NCBI GenBank assembly: GCA_030038885.1
Contig: JASHQY010000051.1
Location: 1-35,603 of the forward strand
Reading direction: 5' to 3'
DNA from: Thermoplasmata archaeon
GTDB taxonomy: Archaea > Thermoplasmatota > Thermoplasmata > Lutacidiplasmatales > UBA184
Length of the DNA: 35,603 bases
Shown here one piece after another: positions 6,735 through 15,902 of this stretch (positions are counted from its first letter, which is position 1; the number at the start of each line of letters is the position of its first letter). The translations under genes and the position numbers were made by a program. Below the pieces are notes generated by a model that worked only from the letters and a program-made list of their open reading frames with translations, searched no databases and was not told where the DNA came from.

Positions 6735-8729
6735 ACGGTCTCGCTCAACGTCCTCTTCGCGTGGGCGTTCGTCGTACCGCTGCTCTCGGTCGCCTCGTTC
6801 GTCCTGGTCGGGTTCCTCGGCCCCCGCCTGCGCCGCCTCGAGTGGGGCGGCTGGATCGGGGTCGGATGCTCCGCGGCCGCGATGGTGCTCGGCGTGCTGA
6901 TCGCGTTCGGGGAGATGCTGAGCCCCGGCACGTACACGAACGTCCAGATCACGTGGCTCCACCTGCCGCCCGCGCCCGGCCCGTTCCCGAACGGCTTCTC
7001 GCTGGTCATGGGGACGCTGGTCGACCCGATCTCCTCGCTGATGCTCGTCGTCGTGACGGTCGTCGGCTTCCTCGTGATGCTGTACTCGATCGGGTACATG
7101 CACTCCGACCGCGGGCTCCCGCGCTACTACGCGGAGATGTCGCTCTTCCTCGCGGCGATGACCGGCCTCGTCCTCGCGAACAACCTCCTCGAGTTCTTCC
7201 TGTTCTGGGAGCTCGTCGGGGTCTGCTCGTACTTCCTCATCGGCTTCTACTACGAGAAGCCGAGCGCGGCGAGCGCCGCGAAGGAGGCGTTCCTCGTCAC
7301 GCGCATCGGGGACGTGCTGTTCCTCCTCGGGATCTTCCTCTACTTCTCGACCTACGCGACCGCCGGCCCCGACGGGGGCTGGGCAGCGAACGGCTTCGTG
7401 TTCGCCCACAACAGCGTGCCGTTCCTCCCGCTCCCCGGCGCGAACACGACGACCCTCACGATCGCGGGGCTCCTGATCCTCGGCGGCGCGGCGGGCAAGA
7501 GCGCGCAGTTCCCGCTCCACGTCTGGCTGCCGGACGCGATGGAGGGCCCGACGACCGTCTCGGCGCTGATCCACGCGGCGACGATGGTCGCCGCGGGCGT
7601 CTACCTGCTCGCGGTCGCGAGCGTCTTCCTCGGCTTCACGCCGACCGACCAGCTCGCGATCGTCGCGGTCGGAGGGTTCACCGCGTTCTTCGCGGCGACG
7701 ATGGCGGTCGTCCATCCCGACATCAAGCGGGTGATCGCCTACTCGACGATCAGCCAGCTCGGCTACATGGTGCTCGCGATCGGCGCCGGGTTCGCGATGG
7801 TCGGCCTCTACCATCTGTTCACGCACGCGTTCTTCAAGGCCCTCCTCTTCCTCGCGGCGGGCTCGGTCATCCACGCGGTCGGCACGCAGGATCTGTTCCG
7901 GATGGGCGGCCTCAAGAAGCACATGCGGCTCACCGCGGCCGCGTTCGCGATCGGCGGCCTCGCGCTCGCGGGGATCCCGCCGTTCGCCGGGTTCTGGAGC
8001 AAGGACGACATCCTCGCGTCGGTCTACTCGCAGCTCGGGACCCACCCGCTCTACTGGCCGTTCTTCGTGCTCGCGTTCTCCGCGGTCTTCCTGACGGCGT
8101 ACTACATCTTCCGCGCCTGGTTCCTCGCGTTCTCGGGCGACGGTCCGCGCGACCCGACGCTCCCGGCCGCCCACGAGGGCCCGTGGGTCATGCAGGTCCC
8201 GCTGGTCGTCCTGTCCGCGTTCGCGGTCGTCGCGGGCCTCTTCGTGTTCGTCCCCGGATTCCAGCACCTCCTGGTCCAGGGCACGGTGCTCGGCGGGATC
8301 CCGCCGACGTACCCGGCCACCGACCTCGCGCTCTCCTCGATCAGCGTCGCGCTCGGGCTCGGGGGGATCGGGCTCGCCTGGACGCTCTGGGGGAACGGGC
8401 GGGTCTTCTCCCTCGCGGAGACGAGCCCGGTGCAGCCGCTCCGCCGGCTGCTCCTGAACCGCTACTACTTCAAGGCCGGCTACGACGCGATCGGGCTGCG
8501 CGCGGTGTACCCCTTCGCGCGGGCGACGGACTTCGTCGACCGCTTCGTGATCGACGGGACGGTCCGCGGGCTTGAGCGGATGTTCGGGGCGGGGAGCGAC
8601 CGGCTCCGCTCGATCCAGTCCGGGCTCGTGTCCGACTACGCGGCCTACGTGGTCGCCGGCCTCCTCGCGCTGTTCGTCCTCCTGCTGATCGTCGGCCCGT
8701 ACCTGCTCGGGCGCTTCGGGGGCGGATAG
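6735..8729 (+). CDS. nuoL: Complex I subunit L (antiporter-like), start codon apparently non-canonical
   Basis: About 664 residues if begun at ACG 6735. This is the largest antiporter-like proton pump subunit: the core has LHVWLPDAMEGPTTVSALIHAATMV-type motifs and a long C-terminal lateral helix region before the final membrane helix. In this frame the last upstream stop is TGA at 6711-6713, and no ATG, GTG or TTG occurs before the ATG at 6882. Starting at 6882 would remove about 49 residues, including the whole first membrane helix (LFAWAFVVPLLSVASFVLVG). ACG 6735 sits 6 nt after GGGGGGAG, the ideal spacing, and is one base from ATG. A sequencing error or a true ACG start are both possible. 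The subunit identity is certain; the start is not. Confidence 0.9.
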   Translation, partial: TVSLNVLFAWAFVVPLLSVASFVLVGFLGPRLRRLEWGGWIGVGCSAAAMVLGVLIAFGEMLSPGTYTNVQITWLHLPPAPGPFPNGFSLVMGTLVDPISSLMLVVVTVVGFLVMLYSIGYMHSDRGLPRYYAEMSLFLAAMTGLVLANNLLEFFLFWELVGVCSYFLIGFYYEKPSAASAAKEAFLVTRIGDVLFLLGIFLYFSTYATAGPDGGWAANGFVFAHNSVPFLPLPGANTTTLTIAGLLILGGAAGKSAQFPLHVWLPDAMEGPTTVSALIHAATMVAAGVYLLAVASVFLGFTPTDQLAIVAVGGFTAFFAATMAVVHPDIKRVIAYSTISQLGYMVLAIGAGFAMVGLYHLFTHAFFKALLFLAAGSVIHAVGTQDLFRMGGLKKHMRLTAAAFAIGGLALAGIPPFAGFWSKDDILASVYSQLGTHPLYWPFFVLAFSAVFLTAYYIFRAWFLAFSGDGPRDPTLPAAHEGPWVMQVPLVVLSAFAVVAGLFVFVPGFQHLLVQGTVLGGIPPTYPATDLALSSISVALGLGGIGLAWTLWGNGRVFSLAETSPVQPLRRLLLNRYYFKAGYDAIGLRAVYPFARATDFVDRFVIDGTVRGLERMFGAGSDRLRSIQSGLVSDYAAYVVAGLLALFVLLLIVGPYLLGRFGGG

Positions 8730-10205
8730 ATGCTGCCGCTGATCTCGATCGTCCTCGCGACCCTCGCGCTCGGCACGGTCGGCACGTTCGCCGCCGGGAC
8801 CCGAGCGCGCTGGGTCGCGCTCGGGACGTCGGCGCTCTTCCTCGCGGAGGTCGGCCTCCTGTTCGCCGGGTTCACCGGCTGGCCGGGCTACTCCGGCACC
8901 CTCGTGCCCGGGTTCTCGTACACCGAGACCCACCCGTGGATCTCGCTCGCATGGATGCACATCGACTACGCGGTCGGCGTCGACGGGATCTCGCTGATCT
9001 TCGTGCTCCTGACCGCGATCCTGCAGATCGCGACGGTCGTGTACTCCTGGGGCGAGACCCAGCGGCCGGCGGGCTACTTCGGCCTCGTGATGCTGACGTG
9101 CCTCGGCTGCGTCGGGGTGTTCGTCGCGCTCGACATCCTCTTGTTCTTCCTCTTCTGGGAGCTCGTCCTCGTCCCGATGTTCTTCCTCATCGGGTACTGG
9201 GGCGGCCCGAACCGCCGCTACGCCGCGCTGAAGTTCTTCATCTACACCCACGTCGCGTCGATCGTGATGCTGGTCGGCCTGCTCGCGCTGGTCTTCTACT
9301 CGGGCGCGACCTCGTTCGACTTCGCGTCGGTCTACGCCGCCGCCCGCGGGCTCGCGCCGGTCGTCCAGACGTTCCTCTTCCTCGCGCTGTTCTTCGGCTT
9401 CGCGGTCAAGTTCCCGATCGTGCCGTTCCACACGTGGCTGCCGGACGCGCACGTCGAGGCCCCGACCGGCGGGTCGGTGCTGCTCGCCGGCCTCCTCCTG
9501 AAGCTCGGGGGCTACGGGCTGATCCGCTGGGCGGTCGAGGTCCTGCCGAGCGGGCTCCACTCGGTCCAGCCGCTCCTCTTCCTCATCGCGTTCCTCTCGA
9601 TCTTCTGGGGGTCGGTCCTCTCGCTCGCCCAGCGGGATCTGAAGCGCCTGGTCGCGTACTCCTCGATCAACCACATGGGGATCGTCCTCCTCGCGATCGC
9701 CCTCGACTCTTCCCTCGGGCTCCTCGCCGCGGTCCTCCTGATGTTCGCCCACGGGGTGGTGAGCGGGCTCCTCTTCATGGCGTCGGGGAGCGTCCACCAC
9801 CAGTACGGGACGCGCGACATCGCGTCGCTCGGCGGGATCACGCCGGGCGCGCCCGCGCTGTCGACGATGATCATGGCCGGCGGGCTCGCGTCGCTCGGGC
9901 TGCCGGCGCTGATCGGGTTCCCGGCCGAGTTCACCGCGTTCCTCGCGACGTGGAACGGGCTCGGCTATTGGGTCCTGATCCCGCTCTCGGTCCTCGTCGT
10001 GACCGCGGCGTTCTACCTCTGGATGATGCAGCGGATGCTGTTCGGCGAGACGAAAGGGGGGCCGCCGGACGCCCACGGCCTGCCGTGGTACGAGAGCGCC
10101 GGCATGGGGCTCCTCGTCGCGCTGACGGTCCTCTTCGGCGTCCTGCCGAGCCTGCTCGTGAACGTGATCGTGAATTCGCCGATCAAGGGATGGCCGGGGA
10201 CGTGA
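8730..10205 (+). CDS. nuoM: Complex I subunit M (antiporter-like)
   Basis: 491 residues, the usual NuoM length, with about 14 hydrophobic helices. Proton-pumping signatures are FFLFWELVLVPMFFLIGYWGG, with the essential Glu of helix 5, and PFHTWLPDAHVEAPTGGSVLLAG in the helix 7/8 region with its Lys/His network. The ATG follows the nuoL stop with no gap. The stop of nuoM precedes the nuoN GTG by 4 nt. Confidence 0.95.
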   Translation: MLPLISIVLATLALGTVGTFAAGTRARWVALGTSALFLAEVGLLFAGFTGWPGYSGTLVPGFSYTETHPWISLAWMHIDYAVGVDGISLIFVLLTAILQIATVVYSWGETQRPAGYFGLVMLTCLGCVGVFVALDILLFFLFWELVLVPMFFLIGYWGGPNRRYAALKFFIYTHVASIVMLVGLLALVFYSGATSFDFASVYAAARGLAPVVQTFLFLALFFGFAVKFPIVPFHTWLPDAHVEAPTGGSVLLAGLLLKLGGYGLIRWAVEVLPSGLHSVQPLLFLIAFLSIFWGSVLSLAQRDLKRLVAYSSINHMGIVLLAIALDSSLGLLAAVLLMFAHGVVSGLLFMASGSVHHQYGTRDIASLGGITPGAPALSTMIMAGGLASLGLPALIGFPAEFTAFLATWNGLGYWVLIPLSVLVVTAAFYLWMMQRMLFGETKGGPPDAHGLPWYESAGMGLLVALTVLFGVLPSLLVNVIVNSPIKGWPGT

Positions 10206-10209
10206 GCCC

Positions 10210-11808
10210 GTGACGTTCAGCTCGTTCGCGGCCCCGTTCGCGCCCGAGATCGTCCTGCTCGCGGGCACGCTCCTGATCTTCGCGCTCGACGTGCTGAAGG
10301 TCCGCCGGATCGAGATCACCGGTGGGATCGCGGTCGCCGCGACCCTCGCCGGGATCGCGCTCGTGGTCGCCGACCTCGGCTTCGCCCCGCTCGCGTTCCT
10401 CGCGACGATCCCCGCCGCGCAGATCGACGCGCTGCCGGCGGCCGGCGCCGCCCCGCTCTACGCGGTCACCTCGCTCGGCCTCGTCTTCCAGGCGATCTTC
10501 CTCCTCGCCGCGTTCTTCGTCGCGCTCGGGTCGACGAGCCGGCCGTCGGACGAGCGCGGCGCCTCGATCTTCTTCGGGCTCCTCCTCCTCGCGACGCTCG
10601 GGATGCTCCTGGTCGCGATCGCGTCGGACCTGATCTTCCTCCTGCTCGCGATCGAGGTCACGTCGATCGCGTCGTACCTGATGGTCGCCTACACGCGCAC
10701 GGACGCCCGCGGGGTCGAGGCCGCGATGAAGTTCTTCATCATCGGCGCGCTGTCGACCGTCCTGTCGTTCTTCGGCGCGTCGCTCCTGTTCGGCGCGTAC
10801 GGGACGACGAACCTCTACCTGATCCGCGCCGCCGGCACCGCGGTCGGCTACCCGACGCTCGTGCTGCTCGGCTACGGCTTCCTCTTCGCCGGGCTCGCGT
10901 TCAAGGTCACGCTCGTGCCGTTCCACGCGTGGGCGGTCGACGTGTACGACGGCGCGCCGCACGACGTCTCGGCGTTCCTCGCGGGCGGGACGAAGAAGAT
11001 GGGGATCTTCGCGTTCTTCCTCGTGTTCCTCGGTCCGGTCCTCGCGGTCGACGCGGTGGGGCAGAGCGGCTACGGGCTGTTCGGGGGCTCGCTCGCGCTC
11101 GGCCCGAGCTTCCAGCTCGCGCTCGGCGTGATCGCGGTCCTGACGATGTCGGTCGGCAACGCGCTCGCGCTCCTCCAGAAGGAGATGAAGCGGATGCTCG
11201 CGTACTCGTCGATCAGCCAGGCCGGCTACATGATGATCGGCATCACGATCGGCTCCGCGCCCGCGCTCGGCGGTGCGACCCTGCAGGTGCTCGCCCACGC
11301 CCTGATGAAGACCGGGGCGTTCCTCGTGGTCAGCGCGGTCGCCGCGCTCGGCGTCGGGCCGCTGATCGAGGACTACCGGGGCCTCGGCACCCGGCGGCCG
11401 CTCCTCGGCGCCGCGTTCGCGCTGATGCTCCTCAGCCTCGCCGGGGTCCCGCTCACGATCGGCTTCGTCTCGAAGTTCGTCCTGTTCAGCGCGGCGGTCC
11501 GGGCCCAGGGCTGGTTCCTCTGGCTCGCGGTCGCGGGACTCCTCAACAGCGCGATCTCGGTCTTCTACTACGCGCGGGTCCTGAAGGCGATGTACTTCGA
11601 CCCGTCGCCCGTGCCGGACCCGGCGCTCGCCGGCGCGGTCGTCGGCGGGGCGGGCCCCCCGGCCCTGCCGGTCGGCGGCCTCGGGTACGGCCGGGCCGCG
11701 GCGATCGCGCTCATCGCCGGGCTGATCGTGCTCTTCGGGATCGATCCGCAGCTGGTCCTCGGCCCGATCCAGGCCGCGGCGTACCACTTCGTGGCGGCCG
11801 GAGCGTGA
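10210..11808 (+). CDS. nuoN: Complex I subunit N (antiporter-like)
   Basis: 532 residues, GTG start, with about 14 transmembrane helices. Family signatures include LLLAIEVTSIASYLMVAY with the helix-5 Glu, VPFHAWAVDVYDGAPHDVSAFLAGGTKK with the helix-7/8 Lys, and MKRMLAYSSISQAGYMMIG. It is the last complex I subunit of the cluster and completes the A-B-C-D-H-I-J-K-L-M-N set. The following flavoprotein begins 4 nt after the stop, so transcription clearly continues. Confidence 0.95.
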   Translation: MTFSSFAAPFAPEIVLLAGTLLIFALDVLKVRRIEITGGIAVAATLAGIALVVADLGFAPLAFLATIPAAQIDALPAAGAAPLYAVTSLGLVFQAIFLLAAFFVALGSTSRPSDERGASIFFGLLLLATLGMLLVAIASDLIFLLLAIEVTSIASYLMVAYTRTDARGVEAAMKFFIIGALSTVLSFFGASLLFGAYGTTNLYLIRAAGTAVGYPTLVLLGYGFLFAGLAFKVTLVPFHAWAVDVYDGAPHDVSAFLAGGTKKMGIFAFFLVFLGPVLAVDAVGQSGYGLFGGSLALGPSFQLALGVIAVLTMSVGNALALLQKEMKRMLAYSSISQAGYMMIGITIGSAPALGGATLQVLAHALMKTGAFLVVSAVAALGVGPLIEDYRGLGTRRPLLGAAFALMLLSLAGVPLTIGFVSKFVLFSAAVRAQGWFLWLAVAGLLNSAISVFYYARVLKAMYFDPSPVPDPALAGAVVGGAGPPALPVGGLGYGRAAAIALIAGLIVLFGIDPQLVLGPIQAAAYHFVAAGA

Positions 11809-11812
11809 GCGG

Positions 11813-12913
11813 ATGGACGCGTACGACGTCGTCGTGGTCGGCGCCGGGCCCGCGGGCTCGCTCGCGGCCCGCGCGGCCGCGGAGGCGGGCGCGACGACCC
11901 TGCTCCTCGACCACCGGCCGGAGCTCGGCCACCCGGTCCAGTGCGGGGAGTTCGTCCCCGCGCCGGAGGAGCTCGCGGACCTCTTCGGCTGCCCGGAGCT
12001 GATCGCCCGGTCGTTCGAGATCCCACCGGGCACGGTCCTGCGGGCGACCCGCGGCATGCGGTGCGTCTCGCCGTACGGGCACCGCTACTGCTTCCCGCTC
12101 TCGGGATACACGGTCTCGCGCCGCGCGTTCGACAAGGCGCTTGCCTACCGCGCCGAGGGCGCGGGCGCGGAGCTCCGCCACCCGGTCGGCGTCACCGGCC
12201 TCTTCGGCGACGAGGTCCGGCTCGCCGGCGCGCCGAGCGTCCGGGCGCGGGCGGTCGTCGCGGCGGACGGGCCGCTCTCGACGATCGGCCGTTCGGTCGG
12301 CTTCGCGCCGCGCCGGACGATGTTCCGCATGATCACCGCGACGGTCGACGGGCCGCTCGACGACGCGATCGACCTGCACTTCGGGCACGCCGCCCCGGGG
12401 GGCTACGCGTGGCGCTTTCCGCGCGCGCACGACGCGAACGTCGGGCTCGGCGTCGCGCGCGTCGCGGACCACCGCTCGCTCGACGCCCTCCTCGGGGAGT
12501 TCACGGCCGCCGCGGGGCTGGGCGCCTTCCGCGAGCCGACGCGCTGGTGGGTCCCCGTCGGCCCACCGCCCGCGAGCCTCGTGCGGGGGCGCGCGCTGTT
12601 CGCCGGGGACGCGGCGAACCTCGTGATGGCGACCAACGGCGGCGGGATCCCGACCGCGATGATGAGCGGATGGCTCGCGGGCGGGGCGGCGGCCCGACAC
12701 GCCCGGGACGGGCGGCCGCTCGCGGAGTACGATGCGGCGTGGCGCTCGGCGCTCTCGGCGCCGCTCGCGCGCGCGGCGCGGATCCAGCGGTTCGGCGACC
12801 GGTTCGCGGGGTTCGACCCCCTCCTGGCGCTGGGGATGCGATATATCGGAGCGCCGGGTCTGGACGACATGATGCGGCTCCGGTGGCCCGCCCGGCTCGG
12901 CGGTGGCTCGTGA
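11813..12913 (+). CDS. Geranylgeranyl reductase-family FAD oxidoreductase
   Basis: 366 residues. Enzymes of this family saturate isoprenoid double bonds, either in archaeal membrane lipids or in quinone tails. Seen here: the FAD Rossmann motif GAGPAG (10-15), Cys44 in the VQCGE motif, the DG pair of the middle FAD site (152-153), the family hallmark YxWxFP (Tyr198-Pro203) and GDAANL near 265. It lies 4 nt after nuoN and overlaps the polyprenyl synthase by GTGA. In this context a menaquinone-tail reductase (MenJ-like) is as likely as a digeranylgeranyl-glycerophospholipid reductase; sequence alone does not decide. Confidence 0.88.
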   Translation: MDAYDVVVVGAGPAGSLAARAAAEAGATTLLLDHRPELGHPVQCGEFVPAPEELADLFGCPELIARSFEIPPGTVLRATRGMRCVSPYGHRYCFPLSGYTVSRRAFDKALAYRAEGAGAELRHPVGVTGLFGDEVRLAGAPSVRARAVVAADGPLSTIGRSVGFAPRRTMFRMITATVDGPLDDAIDLHFGHAAPGGYAWRFPRAHDANVGLGVARVADHRSLDALLGEFTAAAGLGAFREPTRWWVPVGPPPASLVRGRALFAGDAANLVMATNGGGIPTAMMSGWLAGGAAARHARDGRPLAEYDAAWRSALSAPLARAARIQRFGDRFAGFDPLLALGMRYIGAPGLDDMMRLRWPARLGGGS

Positions 12914-13974
12914 CGAGCCCGAGCCCGTCCCCGGCGTCCGACGCGCTCGAGCCCTCGCTCGAGGCGCTGGTCTCCGAGACGTTCGGGCCCGCGGCGCTCA
13001 GCCAGGTCGGCGAGCTCCTCCCGGTGCTCGTCCGGGACCTCGCGGACGTCGACTGGCGGCTCGCCCAGGTCCTCGGATCGACCTACGCCCAACTCACCGA
13101 GGCGGCCCGGTACGCGTGCTCGACCGGCGGCAAGCGGGTCCGCCCGCTCCTGATGGCGGTGAGCTACCGGGCGCTCGGGGCGACGACCACCCGGCCGATC
13201 CACTCGCTCGCGGCGGCGTTCCAGCTGATCCACACCGCGACCCTCGTGCACGACGACGTGATCGACCACGCGGAGACGCGGCGGGGCCGCCCGTCGATGC
13301 CGCGCGCGTTCGGGGTCCCGCTCGCGATCGTCTCGGGCGACTATCTGTTCGTCCGGGCGTTCGAGCTGGCGGCCGAGTACCCCCGCTCGATCCTCCTGAA
13401 GTGCGGGGAGGCGTGCGCCGACCTCGTCGAGGGCGAGGTCCTCGAGGAGGCGTCGCGCTTCGAGCTCGCGAGCGGGCGCGAACACTACCTGCGCGTGGTC
13501 GAGCGCAAGACCGCCGCGATCATCGCGGCGGCCCTCTCGTCGGTCGCGGAGATCGCCGAGGTCCCCCCGCCGATGATCGACGCGCTCACCCACTACGGCC
13601 GGGCGCTCGGGATCGCGTTCCAGATCCGGGACGACCTCCTCGACGTCTACGGCGACCCCGACCTCCTCGGGAAGCCGCTCTTCACCGACCTGCGGGAGGG
13701 CAACGCGACCCTCCTCTCGCTCGAGGCCTACGACCGGCTCGACCCGAAGCGCCAGGCGGAGTTCGAGGCGCTGTTCCAGCTGCGGCACAAGCGCACGAAG
13801 CACCTCCTCCGGCTCAAGGAGCTCACCGACCTCTCGGGCGCCGGGGCGCCGGTCGCCTCCCGGGCGTCCGAGTGGGCCGACCGCGCGGTCCGCGCGCTCG
13901 AACCGGTCCCGCCGAGCCCCTACCGCGGGCTCCTCGAGCTGCTCGCGCACGGAGCGGTCGACCGCCGCTACTGA
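12910..13974 (+). CDS. Trans-polyprenyl diphosphate synthase, probably long-chain (quinone tail) type
   Basis: 354 residues from the GTG overlapping the previous stop. It condenses isopentenyl diphosphate onto allylic diphosphates. Both Asp-rich motifs are intact: DDVID at 115-119 (FARM) and DDLLD at 241-245 (SARM). GGKRVRP at 73-79 binds diphosphate. The residue five before the FARM is Ala110, with Thr111 next, giving HTATLVHDD, as in IspB-like octaprenyl/heptaprenyl synthases. Archaeal GGPP synthases commonly have a bulky aromatic there. I therefore infer a product longer than C20, suited to a menaquinone tail, though a GGPP synthase cannot be excluded. It is the last gene of the nuo operon. 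Confidence 0.88.
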   Translation: MTSPSPSPASDALEPSLEALVSETFGPAALSQVGELLPVLVRDLADVDWRLAQVLGSTYAQLTEAARYACSTGGKRVRPLLMAVSYRALGATTTRPIHSLAAAFQLIHTATLVHDDVIDHAETRRGRPSMPRAFGVPLAIVSGDYLFVRAFELAAEYPRSILLKCGEACADLVEGEVLEEASRFELASGREHYLRVVERKTAAIIAAALSSVAEIAEVPPPMIDALTHYGRALGIAFQIRDDLLDVYGDPDLLGKPLFTDLREGNATLLSLEAYDRLDPKRQAEFEALFQLRHKRTKHLLRLKELTDLSGAGAPVASRASEWADRAVRALEPVPPSPYRGLLELLAHGAVDRRY

Positions 13975-14040
13975 CGGCCCCGTCGGTGGAACGAAAGGTA
14001 CAAGTTCCCCGCCCGGGCTCGAACGCTCGCGGCACCCTCC

Positions 14041-14481
14041 ATGAGCGGCAGCACCTCCGCGGACTCCCCGGTCACGTTCGACCGCCTCCCCGAGCGCTGG
14101 GAGCCGACCCCGGTGGTCCCGCGCCGGCCGCTCGGGGTCGCGCTGATCTCGGTCCTGATCGCGCTGTTCGGCCTCGTGCTCCTGCTCGGCGGGCTCCTCT
14201 TCCTCCTCTCGATCTACCTCGGGGCGTTCGTCCCCGCGTCGCTCGAGCTGATCCCGTCGCTCGACCTCTGGGGCGCCGGGATCGTCGCGATCCTCGGCGC
14301 CGCGCTGATCGGGGTCGCGACCGCCCTGTGGGACCAGGAGACGTGGGCGCTCTGGACGACGATCGTCCTCGTCTTCGCGGCGGCGACGTACCTGTTCTTC
14401 ACCGAGTCGATCACGATCCTGCTCCTCGTCCTCGTCGTGCTGTTCGTCTATCTTATCTCGGTGCGCCGCTACTTCTACTGA
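14041..14481 (+). CDS. Four-helix membrane protein of unknown function
   Basis: 146 residues. The N-terminal 30 residues are hydrophilic and Pro-rich, followed by four hydrophobic segments at about 31-60, 76-97, 101-120 and 123-141, and a short basic tail. I recognise no family. The motif WDQETWALWTTIVL between the second and third helices is distinctive. No convincing TATA box sits at leaderless distance; a weak AT-richer patch lies near 13992-14003. Its stop overlaps the start of the nitrilase-like gene (TGATG), so the two are probably co-transcribed. Confidence 0.8.
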   Translation: MSGSTSADSPVTFDRLPERWEPTPVVPRRPLGVALISVLIALFGLVLLLGGLLFLLSIYLGAFVPASLELIPSLDLWGAGIVAILGAALIGVATALWDQETWALWTTIVLVFAAATYLFFTESITILLLVLVVLFVYLISVRRYFY

Positions 14482-15299
14482 TGCGCCTCCTCCTCGCGCA
14501 GCTCGCGCCGCGACCGGGCGACGTCGCGGCGAACCTCGAGCGGATCCGGACCGCCGTCGGGGCCGGGCCGAGCGATCTCGCGGTCTTCCCCGAACTGTTC
14601 CTCTCGGGGTACCGCGTCGGGGACCGGGTCCACCGGCTCGCGCTCGCGGACGGCGACGCGACGACCGCCGCGCTGCGGGCGATCGCCCGGGAGTCCCGCG
14701 CGACGCTCGTCGTCGGCGCGCCGCTCCGCGCGTCCGACCGCCCCGGCGAGGTCCACAACGCGGTGCTCGCGGTCCGTCCGGACGGGGAGGTGCACGCCCA
14801 GCTCAAGCGCTACCTCCCGACGTTCGGTCCGTTCGAGGAGGGCGTCCACTTCACCGCGGGCGACGAGAGCCACCCGGTCCCGATCGCCGCCCGCTCGGTC
14901 GGCCTCGAGATCTGCTACGACACGTTCTTCCCCGAGGTCTCCCGGGCGCTGGCGCTCGAGGGGGCCGAGCTGCTCGTGATCGTCTCGGCGTCCCCGACGA
15001 CCAGCGCACCGTTGTTCGCGAAGCTCCTGCCCGCCCGCGCGATCGAGAACGGCTTCCCGGTCGTCTACGTGAACCGCGTCGGGGTCGAGGACGGCGTGGT
15101 CTTCGGGGGCGGCTCGGGAGCGTGGGACGCCCGCGGCGAGCCGATCCCGGCGACCCGCCTCCCCGGGGCCGACCTGGCCCCCGAGGAGCAGCTCCTGCAT
15201 GTCGAGATCGACCCGACCGAGAGCGCGCGGTGGCGGCCGTTTCGCCCGGTGCTGCGCGACGTGGCCGCGCGGCCGGGCGCCTCGTCGGTGGGCGGCTAG
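14481..15299 (+). CDS. Carbon-nitrogen hydrolase (nitrilase superfamily)
   Basis: 272 residues, the standard single-domain length. Nitrilase-superfamily amidases hydrolyse or condense amide bonds. The catalytic triad is visible: Glu38 in FPELFLSGY, Lys109 in LKRYLP and Cys145 in EICYDTFFPE. The N-terminal MRLLLAQLAPRPGDVAANL is the typical first strand and helix. Substrate is unknown: omega-amidase and N-carbamoyl-type hydrolases share these motifs, and there is no glutamine-dependent synthetase domain attached. The ATG overlaps the stop of the preceding membrane protein gene. Confidence 0.9.
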   Translation: MRLLLAQLAPRPGDVAANLERIRTAVGAGPSDLAVFPELFLSGYRVGDRVHRLALADGDATTAALRAIARESRATLVVGAPLRASDRPGEVHNAVLAVRPDGEVHAQLKRYLPTFGPFEEGVHFTAGDESHPVPIAARSVGLEICYDTFFPEVSRALALEGAELLVIVSASPTTSAPLFAKLLPARAIENGFPVVYVNRVGVEDGVVFGGGSGAWDARGEPIPATRLPGADLAPEEQLLHVEIDPTESARWRPFRPVLRDVAARPGASSVGG

Positions 15300-15902
15300 C
15301 ACGGGCCTCCGAAGCATCGGGGCCTCGATTCCACCGAGGCCGTCGAGCGGGACTGCGGTGGACGTCAGGAGCCCGGGCGCACCGCTCTCCAGTTGCCCCG
15401 AGGTGGACGCCCTCCCCGGTGGGCCTTCCGGCCCGACCGAGCGACCCGCCGGGACGTGGAGCCTCCCGAGGTGGCGTTCGAGCACCGAGCTACCGGGGAC
15501 CGTGGACCCTTGGATACACGGGAGGCCGAGGTGCCCGCTCGATCCGGGGAAGCTCCGCCGATAGGAACTTCCCCCCTTCGTGGTCCTCGACCGGTTCGAG
15601 CCCGGGCTCCGGGTGCGGGACGGCACGCTCCCGCCGGCGGCCCACCGGACCCACAGTACCTTCGAACTCCGATCCGGAAGTGATTCGCGGAACGCGTCGT
15701 CCTCCTCCTCGAACTCGCGCCGAACGGCGCCCCGGAGGGAGCGAACTCGCCGGGCAGAGCGAGGGGCCGGCTCCTCGCCGCGATCTCCGCAACTTCCGCG
15801 ATCCGCATCCGCATCGCGTTGTCGGGTTGTCGGCGACCGCGTTCGGGATCGAGGGCCACGGCGGGCCCTGCGGCCACCGTGGGGCGTGCGTCGCCGGTGG
15901 AC
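15300..15902. other. No recognisable gene
   Basis: About 600 bases with no open frame that looks like a known protein, no tRNA cloverleaf and no repeat array that I can see. Base composition is somewhat lower in GC than the flanking genes, and the third-position G/C preference of neighbouring genes is absent from all frames. It may be decayed accessory DNA belonging with the nucleotidyltransferase region next to it. Confidence 0.5.

Noticed and set aside
7808..8011. Short minus-strand ORFs inside nuoL and other complex I genes
   Set aside because: These are antisense shadows in strongly conserved coding sequence.
6687..10319. 1210-codon open frame on the minus strand antisense to nuoL and nuoM
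   Set aside because: Composition is dominated by Arg, Glu, Asp and Pro, the mirror image of high-GC coding on the other strand; the plus-strand genes are certain.
15580..15640. tRNA-like T-arm (GGTTCGAGCCCGG) on the plus strand
   Set aside because: Upstream sequence provides no matching acceptor, D-arm or anticodon stem.
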